This document shows positions 56,501 to 64,000 of a DNA stretch of 64,000 bases, piece after piece. The stretch is taken from contig CM070613.1 of NCBI GenBank assembly GCA_036346395.1, forward strand, positions 25,166,818-25,230,817. The letters are read 5' to 3'. A program made the translations under genes and the position numbers. Position 1 is the first letter of the stretch, and each line of letters starts with the position of its first letter. The notes beneath the pieces are model-generated. The model was not told the origin of the DNA and did not search any database. It saw only the letters and a list, made by a program, of their open reading frames with translations. The stretch is from Hsuehochloa calcarea. Taxonomy: Eukaryota > Streptophyta > Magnoliopsida > Poales > Poaceae.

Positions 56501-58188
56501 TGGAAGTAAACTGAGTGTTAGCTATAGTTACACTTTGTGCACCAGCATATTAATTGGCATATCAACATGGAAAGTAGACCGACAAAAAACATCAAGATTT
56601 ACGCAGCTCGGGGGTGTGCACGATTTGGTACAACTAAATCCATCCAGAGAGATTTGGTACTTAACGAGATTTAAAATTAGTTGTGATAGGAATTCATGTA
56701 CAAATGTAGAGCTTAAGCATAATACCTCTGACTCAAGAAGATGCATCTCGGCATTGTTAGAACAGAATCGCCGTAGTGGAAGACTGGGCACGACTGAGTG
56801 CGAATCCTTTTCCAATGTGGTGACTGCCAACGCCTCATGTTGCCTCGACGTCGCTTGATTGGTCACTCTCGAGCCCAAGCCTAGGCCTACGCTGCCATTG
56901 CCTCGACGTCGCATCCGCGCCTCTACGGCGCTACTTCTCGCCGTCGTTTCTCTTTAGGCTGTCTCACCGCTGCAGACCTCTGTCGCCCGTTGCTCCATCC
57001 TCCTCGGCCACACCTTGCTGCTATGCACGTCGTTGTCGCCGAGCTGTGCACACCCTTGACTGCCCTCGTTGGGCCACGATGCGTCTCACCTCACCAGACC
57101 CTACCGTAGCATCCAAAGCCCAATTTGGTCCTGCCACATCGATCGTCCTCTCCAGATTGGAGGATGCAAATCGGGAAAGAGAGGAAGGGAACAAGTGACG
57201 GCGCGGATCGGGTTGTCAGGAATTCAGGATAGGGAAGGAGAGGGACCGCGGGGTGGGGGGAGAGCAAAAGGTGGAGAGGCACGATGGTGCGGTTGTCGAG
57301 TGAGCTAACCGTGACATCATGTCCTTAGCAGTTAGTGAGCGTGCGACATCGTGTAGGAGGATGACCTCAACGGCTGCTTTAGCATCACCGGCGGAACCGA
57401 ATTGGACATGGTGGCGATGACGCTGATGATAGGCGGGGCGGCAACGCATTTCCTGCCGGCGCGGGGTTACAATGGTGGGATTCTACCTACAACTCTGACA
57501 ACACTACCTTCTACTACGCTCTAGTTTTTTGGCGGTGCTGATTCGGGGACGCAGTAGTGGGGAGGAGGATGGCGATGATGTCGAGGTTGAAGAGTAAGAC
57601 GACAGTAGTGGCGCGCCCGGGGAAAGGCTGGATTCGGAGGTGTCGCGCCTCGGGATGGTCGGATCACGTGGCGCTAAGACCGGGGATGGTCAAAGATGAA
57701 GACATCGACGGCGGGGCACTCGGGGAAAGGCCAGATCCGGTGACACTGTGCCCGGGGATGGACGAATCCCGCAGTGCCAAGCCCGGGGATGCGTGGGGAG
57801 GAGCAGTGATGACGACGCATGGCGGCTGTGACTGGTGGTGGCGGCGGAATGATGGGATGAGCGGTGAAGACGGCATGCGGCGGCTGCGGGTGGGGTGATG
57901 GCGGCAGCGTGAGTGGAGGAGTGGTGATGCGTGAGGGGAGGAGCAGTGATGATGGCGTGCGGCGGCTGCAGGTGGCGGAAGTGGCGCCGGCTGCCTTAGG
58001 GGAGGAGGCGATGAGTTTGGGATAAGAGCCGACAAGGCCATGGAAGAAAGACACGAGGAAATCGTGAGAACATAGGGGGCCACATGTCAGCGCTTATTTT
58101 ATTTGTGAGGAGAGGGGGGAGCAAACTAAATTGAGAGGGGAAGGGGAGGACGGACGACCATCAACTCCAATTTTTAAGTAGTAGAGAG
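56501..58188. other. GC-rich end of Helitron B
   Basis: GC content rises from about 56860 to the Helitron 5' end. Open frames on both strands are rich in Ala, Pro, Ser and Arg and show no domain. Repeated GGGGATGG and GCGGCGG phrases suggest low-complexity expansion. This may include captured gene fragments; none is recognisable. Confidence 0.4.
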
Positions 58189-58550
58189 TTATGTTCGGAT
58201 TCGGATTCGGATTCAACGTGAATTCCTGTTTCTTTAGTTGGAATAAATAGATTAGAATGATTAAGTGTGACTACACAATGATAAAATGTCACTAATATCT
58301 TCACATTACATACGTTATGAGGATATCATGACTGACCGAATTGAGTATATATTCGATTCGAATTCGTATTCATTATGACATTCGATTTGTATTCGTATTT
58401 GAGCGTATTCGGATTCGTTTTAAAAAATACGAATAATATGGAGCACTATTTGATACATAGTCGATCCGTTTTCACCCCTATACATACCTAGTCGCTGACC
58501 AGTGGGGTTCAAAACCATCCTTTTCCTTTCTTGCCTTGATGTACCTAGCA
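58189..58550. other. AT-rich repeat-derived flank, right part
   Basis: Starts TTATGTTCGGATTCGGATTC and is rich in TTCGATTCGAATTCG words, matching in style the sequence left of Helitron B. No gene. Confidence 0.4.
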
Positions 58551-59553
58551 CTACCATGGTTAATTTTAGAGAAAATTGATTATATGTCATCTAATAACTC
58601 TCTTCTTCATGATATGTCATCGAATAACTCATTCTTCATAATATCATATTCTAATTTTTCTTCACAATACTATTCGGTTCCAGTTTTCTGTACAATATGC
58701 CATCGCCCCGTCCAAGCCCATCTGTTAACCTTGTCATTTTCCCCAAAATGGCCAAAATGCCCGTACCTTCTCTCCTTCCTTATCTTCTCTCTTCCCTGGC
58801 TTAGTGACAGTGGCGACGGTAAGCAGCGGTGGTGTTCTGGTGGAGTTTCAGCCCTAGGGCGGCAGCGGCTCGGCATAGACCAACGCACAACACGGCATCC
58901 AGCGCGCGGTGAGGCGGTGGCTGGCCTGCAGCACCCGTGACGCGTGGGCAGAGGCGAACGATGTGGTACAAGGCCATAGTCGCGGCTGTCCTACCATCAT
59001 CGCCTCCCTCAGCTACCACCTCGCTACTGAGCACCGCCTGCTCGTCGCCTACGAGGCTACAACGACGTCTTCGTGGCCATGTTCGCACACTCTGCACACT
59101 CTAGACGGTAAGAAAATTGATGGGCTAATTCATGGCGATGGTACAGAGTGCGGGTACAGGGCAGTCAGCTCACGGCCTTACACCCTTACCCGAACCCAAG
59201 CCGTACCGCCGTCGGTGGAATCGGACCAGTGTGAAAAATAGGGAGGACTGGAGACTGCCAACAAAGGTGGGTGGTCGACGAGAGGACGGTGTCAGGTTGT
59301 GCACAAGGGCGCGGGGGAGGATGCAGCAGAGCAAGAGGAGGAGGAGAGGAAGGAGAGGAGGCGGCGGTGATTTCTGAACCAGTATGTGTTTACGAGGGAG
59401 TGGGGATTGTGAGTTCGTGACCGAGGAGGTGCGAGGGAGGCGGATCGGGAGCGAGCAGGCACGACTGGATGACGGCCACACGGTGGATCGGACAAGGGCT
59501 ATTCTGTAGAGGGTTTGTTTTACTGTAGCTTGCCGGTGCCCTCTGGCTGTGGG
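58551..59553. other. Possible Pack-type element with GC-rich centre
   Basis: The left edge (58565-58630, AAAATTGATTATATGTCATC and similar) resembles the termini of the inverted-repeat element at 59554-60118. The centre (58800-59480) is GC-rich with several medium open frames and no known domain. It could be the larger relative of that element, holding captured DNA. The evidence is weak. Confidence 0.3.
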
Positions 59554-60118
59554 TTGGAAAAAGTAAAATAGATATATACCATCGCAAAGTACGTGGTTTT
59601 GAAACATGTCACCGAAGAGTTTATTTTTCGAAATGTCATTGAAGAGTGATCATATTTGGAGATATGTTATTATGTACCTTTTTACATCATTTTTGTACAT
59701 ATTCAGACCCGTACTTGACTATGTATTTTCGTATAGACAAAAATACCCCCACATGCTTTATCTATTACTACAGATTAGATTCAGTCCGTTCGGTTCCAAA
59801 TCCATTCCCACCTCGATTTTGCATGGTTCAATGTTTTGAAGATGGCATGGTGTACATAACAAGTTATGACCAAAGATGTTGGATTGTGTCCAATCATTAG
59901 TAATGGATAGGGTATGTGGGGGCATTTTCGTCCATGCAAAAATACGTAGTTAAGTACGTGGTCTAAATACGTACAAAGGTGATATAAAAGGTATATAATA
60001 ACATATCTCCAAACATGACCACTCTTCAATAGCATATTTCAGAGAAGAAACTCTTCAATGGTATATTTCAAAACTGCGCACTTTGTGATGGCATATATCT
60101 AATTTTTCTTTGGAAAAT
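59554..60118. mobile_element. Inverted-repeat element (565 bp) with termini of about 210 bp
   Basis: The left arm 59554-59790 and the right arm 59890-60118 are inverse copies. For example TTTGGAGATATGTTATTATG at 59656 pairs with 60000-60020, and AATACCCCCACATGCTTTAT pairs with 59905-59925. The loop is only about 100 bp. A transcript would fold into a long hairpin. No coding capacity. Confidence 0.78.
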
Positions 60119-62139
60119 AAGGAAGTTTAGGTGACTAGTTGGGTGTCTATGGGTTGCAACCTAACCTCAAACCTAACACAAATAATATTTCTCAACAAAT
60201 AATTAAAAGATAGTGATACATATATCTACAAGCATGATATTAGTGCAACATGATAGAACAAACACTCAATGCGACAGTTCTATAAACGAACGTTAGCAAA
60301 CAACATTTCCCCATAGTATATGTAACATCCAAAAATCTATATTTTGGGAATATATAATAGAAATGCATTGGGAAAAACACTTTGATCATTTTGCATATGA
60401 AAATCTACTCATGTTTGGATTTGAACTCTTATTTAAAAACAAATCATGAAATACAAACAAACATACACTTAAAAGAAATTAGATAAAACAAAATAAAAAT
60501 AATAGGTGAGAGAATTATCTTGGGCACAATCTCCTGGGAAAAATTTATTGCACAACTTATGTGAAACTTTGTTAAGAATAACAAATACAAATACCTAAGG
60601 ACATAAACTTATAAGAATTTTAGGGACAATCGTAGAAGAGATCAACCTCTGAAAAATTTATACAAGGACTATAGTAGGTCAAAAGCCCCCACAAAAAGTT
60701 TCATAAAATTTGAACTTCATTTGAGAAGTGTAAAAATTCAGTAAACAAATCAGCCAAAAATCCAAAACCTAAACCTAAATCCCTCATCTCCCTTTCGCTG
60801 ACAGTGGGTCCCACTACCTGGCGTTGTCTTCCACCTCGGCTCAGCCTCGCCAGCGCATGCTCGCGAGCGCGTCGCCGTGCCTCCACGGTTTCGTCATACC
60901 ACCCCTGGTTTTCGCTGTCCAACCACCCCCATCACCTCCCCGTCACCTCCGCTCGCCCATGCTCTGCCCAGTTCGCCCACTCCTGGTCGTACACCCAAGA
61001 GCTCCGCCGCCCTTGCCCGCGGGCATGCTCGCTCCTTCATGTGATTCCTCCACCCTGTTGCCTATAAGAAGGATGTCAAAGCCTCTCTATTCCCTTTTCT
61101 TACAATCTTTGTCCTTCCTCTATCTCCTAACACCCCCCCCCCCCATCGAGCTAAAGAGCAATAGAACTCCAAGCTCCATTGACGGCCGATGCACTGCCAT
61201 TGTCACTCCTTTGCTCAAGTGAAGCTCTTTCTACCCCGACTACGTGATCTTGTGTTTCGGAGTTCCATGACCCTTTCCCCTCAACTAATTCGACTTTTGG
61301 TCCATAGATTACGCTGAATTGTTGTTTCTTCCCCATCTTCGGCCGACAACGCCACTCTCACCGCCATTTCCCCCATGGTGAGCCATGAGCCAATTCCTTG
61401 CTCCAGGAGCATCCTAGGGATACCTTCAAGCTTATCCAAACCACCTCGAGCTTCCCCATCAACTCCTGCGAGCTCTCCACGCGAAGCTCCACCGCGCCGC
61501 CTCGGTTCTTCGTCGCCGATGATGCTCCGTCCATCTCCGGTGACCCTCTTCGTCCTGGTGAGCTCCTACTGTCATGTAGATACTCGTGCACACCTTCTTT
61601 AGTTGGAAGCATCACTGGTTTGCATGTAGGCTTGAAGCCGTAGCACCGCCGCCACTTAACTCTGGTGCGCCACCGCTATCGGCCGTCTCAGCCCTCGCTG
61701 CCGGTACCATTAGCTGCCCATGGGAGCAGGGAACCCATTTTGGGCTTTCCCCAGCACCGCCGTGCACAACTACGCCGGCGACAAGCTTGATAAGCCAGTG
61801 CCCTAGCGTTGCTCTGTGCTGTCCTAAATGGACAAGCACTGTAGTAGCACAGTTAAGGACTAAATCCTGGTCGTTAAGACAAAGCGGCATTTAAATGATT
61901 AGGTTAGTTAAAGCTGAGTCACTGACGCGTGGGTCCCTCAAAACAGTAAACGAGATTCATTATAACCTGGATTCACTTTGAGTCACTGACACGCAGGCCC
62001 CATGGCCTTTAAGAGCGCATAGTGCATGTAGACCCTTAGTCTACGCACTGTCGTGTGGACCGAGTCACTGACAAATGGACCCCACTTGTCGGGTTAGACA
62101 AAATCAAAAGAAAAATGGAAAGTACGTTTCAGTTTTGAG

Positions 62140-62280
62140 GAAATACGCTTTCTCTGTTTGGAAAGCGTAAACCTCAGTGAATCCAGAGAAGAATACGCTT
62201 TCCTTACTGGAAAGCGTAAACTTCAATAGAACGAACAAGAAAATACGTTTTCTCTACTGGAAAGTGTATTTCTCTTTTCT
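62140..62280 (+). repeat. Three imperfect repeats with inverted GAAAGCGTA/TACGCTTTC words
   Basis: AATACGCTTTCTCTGTTTGG followed by AAAGCGTAAA occurs three times (about 62150, 62190 and 62240), each able to form a small hairpin. It lies inside the solo LTR. Confidence 0.6.
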
Positions 62281-63097
62281 CTAGAATTTTCAAACGAGCT
62301 AAACTAAAATCTTAATAACTTTTGCATAAAAACTCCAAATTGAATGGTTTTTGTTTCTAAATTCATATAAAATCCGCTCTACTAGAATATGTAAAAATAT
62401 TTGAATTTTGTCACTGTTCAACTTATTGGTGTTATTTAATTCGTTTCTAGCTCTTTTTGAATTAGGCATCGATTGCTCGAGCGATTATTTCGACAACCAA
62501 CCATGCATATATTCAGAATAGCAAGAGCAAGGAAATTACCTTCTTTGATCATGTTAATCCTACTATTTTACTTACTACTTTTTTTTGCAAATTCTATTAT
62601 GCACACACGTTTGTTTGTATGAAAAATGCTATGTTTGGGAAGTCGGTAGTCGTAAATCCTATTCGATGCATATACCTCCTTGAAAAGTTTATATTTTACT
62701 ATTGTAGGCTTTAGGTTATGGGTTAGACAATATATAATTTCATTTGGGAATTTTGAGTGTGATTATCGCACAATGGCTAAATAGAACGATAGATTTTCCA
62801 TAAAAGTATTAAAATGACAAAATGATAAAAATGAAATTAGGAGTTTTGTGAAAAATGTCTAGAGGGGTGTATCTATGTTATTTTGTATAAAAATAAAAAT
62901 GCAAAACCTAGTTTTTGACACGAGTGAGTTATATTATTCTAATAAGAGTGAGGGGTGTATCTCACTAGTAGATAGGGGGAGATTTTCGCCCGGGTCAATT
63001 AAGGACCGAACGTCAGCAACTCCAATCTAAGCTTAAGCGTACAACCACATGTGCCGGTATGGAACGACATTAACTAAATAAGTCATTGAAAACTAGT

Positions 63098-63240
63098 CGA
63101 TTGGCATGTCGCTGTAATTTCGCTACTTTTATTACTTCTTCTGCTGCTACTTTTACTACTTTTATTAGGCATCGATTGACATGCCGCTGGAATTTCACTA
63201 CTTTTATTACTTCTTCTGCTGCTACTTTTACTCTATTGGT
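63098..63240 (+). repeat. Imperfect tandem duplication, 72-bp unit
   Basis: GATTGGCATGTCGCTGTAATTT and GATTGACATGCCGCTGGAATTT each head a copy. Both continue into CTACTTTTATTACTTCTTCT then GCTGCTACTTTTACT. Inside the solo LTR. Confidence 0.8.
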
Positions 63241-64000
63241 ACTTGCTTCTATTTGGTCGGTCGGCCGTTGATGTAATAACTTTACCGCTTAAATTAAGTA
63301 CCATTTGCTTTACTTTTATATGTGAATGTATGAATATGAATGCCAAATATTGTGAATATGTGTACTAGCCACTGATCATGGAATTAGTACGGCATACAAA
63401 TAGGGTCTTCGGGTATTCCACGCCGGGGGGGTCCAACAGTATACTTCAATACATAAATACATAAATAATTATCAAACCATCATGTAAAATAACTACAAAC
63501 AAACTGATAAAGCAGACATCATGCATTAAACAGAAACACTAACTCTGTCTTTTGCATCACCTGTTACTACTACTACACGGAAATTAAACTTTTGAGCTCA
63601 TAGATTGTTTACCTTTGAAAGTTGAAGTTGATGTCGACTTCCCTCCCCGACACGCTACCCATTTCTAGCCATTGTTGGCCGACAAGAAAGAGGGATACGC
63701 GTTGACAACCACATTCTTCCACCATAAGCCCAAACCGCGACTCGATTCTTATGGCCATTAGTCTCTACAGCCCTCGCCAGGCATATCATGGCGAAGAGGT
63801 GGGAGGCCAGGAAAGGAGGCAGTGACGATGTTGCGATGGTTAGCGAGGAGGAGGCGACAATGCTTGCTTGGCCGACGCGGAGCAGGAGGCGACGACGACG
63901 CAAGGGGGATTAGGATGAAGATGATGTGGTGCGGTGAACTCGAGACGGCGGCGCGAAGGAAGGACGTCTTTGTCTCTGCCTCTTCCTCATGCGCCATCGA

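Larger units (their letters stand above)
60321..63438 (+). mobile_element. Solo LTR (3,118 bp) in Helitron C
   Basis: It begins TGTAACATCC, ends GGGTCCAACA and has perfect TSD GTATA at 60316-60320 and 63439-63443. It is in the same broad LTR family as 39204-42413; GGTCAATTAAGGAC at 62994 matches 41358. However it is clearly more diverged and has its own inserts, such as three ACGCTTTC...GGAAAGCGTA motifs (62146-62270) and a 72-bp imperfect tandem at 63098-63240. Confidence 0.88.
60135..64000 (-). mobile_element. Helitron C, 3' part, truncated by window edge
   Basis: On the plus strand it starts CTAGTTGGGTGTCTATGGGT after A, the reverse of a Helitron 3' end (GTTGCAACCCATAGACACCC then AACTAG). 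It is interrupted by the solo LTR at 60321-63438. Beyond that, 63533-64000 aligns with Helitron A (47487-48010). The 5' end lies right of the window. Confidence 0.6.

Overview
The window is eukaryotic: a grass nuclear genome, most likely Oryza (rice or a close relative). Genes carry GT-AG introns, the retroelements are of grass type (a BARE/Angela-like Copia, about 3-kb LTRs beginning TGTAACATCC, Helitrons with CTAG ends), and GC-rich coding DNA sits in AT-rich spacer. There are no operons, ribosome binding sites, CRISPR arrays, tRNA or rRNA genes that I can see. Only two host genes are present. Almost everything else is mobile DNA, much of it nested, and many insertion borders can be read to the base from target-site duplications (TSDs).

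Layout. 1-3300: a left-truncated 3-kb-class LTR and a Copia-like LTR remnant. 3579-22003 (+): the C-terminal 14 exons of a fatty acid amide hydrolase (FAAH, amidase-signature family). One intron (5366-20876) has swollen to 15.5 kb through a small-LTR element (5374-20745) that itself holds a decayed LTR (5521-7524) and an 11.2-kb minus-strand Copia element (9384-20554, TSD AATAC). 22004-25482: FAAH 3' flank, a probable Helitron end and unclassified spacer.

25494-45075: a 19.6-kb Mutator-like element (MULE-1) with hairpin-rich terminal inverted repeats and an 11-bp TSD. It carries a decayed plant-mobile-domain (PMD) gene and a second small gene. It has been invaded by a BARE-like Copia (26859-34062, TSD ATACG) and two solo LTRs of one family in opposite orientation (35567-38593, TSD ATATT; 39204-42413, TSD CCGGT). 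Without these guests it is about 6 kb.

45313-47283 (+): an intact three-exon gene for the vacuolar H+-ATPase 16-kDa proteolipid (subunit c). MULE-1 ends about 240 bp upstream of its start codon, so the promoter has been split. 47373-48483: a small minus-orientation Helitron. 48484-53085: a second MULE of the same terminal type with a decayed MURA-like transposase (minus strand) and a nested 1.9-kb solo LTR (50951-52877, TSD CCATT). 53347-58188: a 4.8-kb Helitron with two MITE-like inserts and long microsatellites. 58189-60134: repeat-derived spacer and a 565-bp inverted-repeat element. 60135-64000: a third minus-orientation Helitron, split by another 3.1-kb solo LTR (60321-63438, TSD GTATA) and running off the right edge.

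The two host genes have no evident functional link: FAAH hydrolyses N-acylethanolamines, and V-ATPase subunit c forms the proton-carrying ring of the vacuolar pump. The main story is how transposons remodel an intron and a promoter without destroying the visible reading frames. I found no convincing new defence or biosynthetic system. The best leads are the PMD-carrying MULE with modular hairpin termini and its placement in the V-ATPase promoter.
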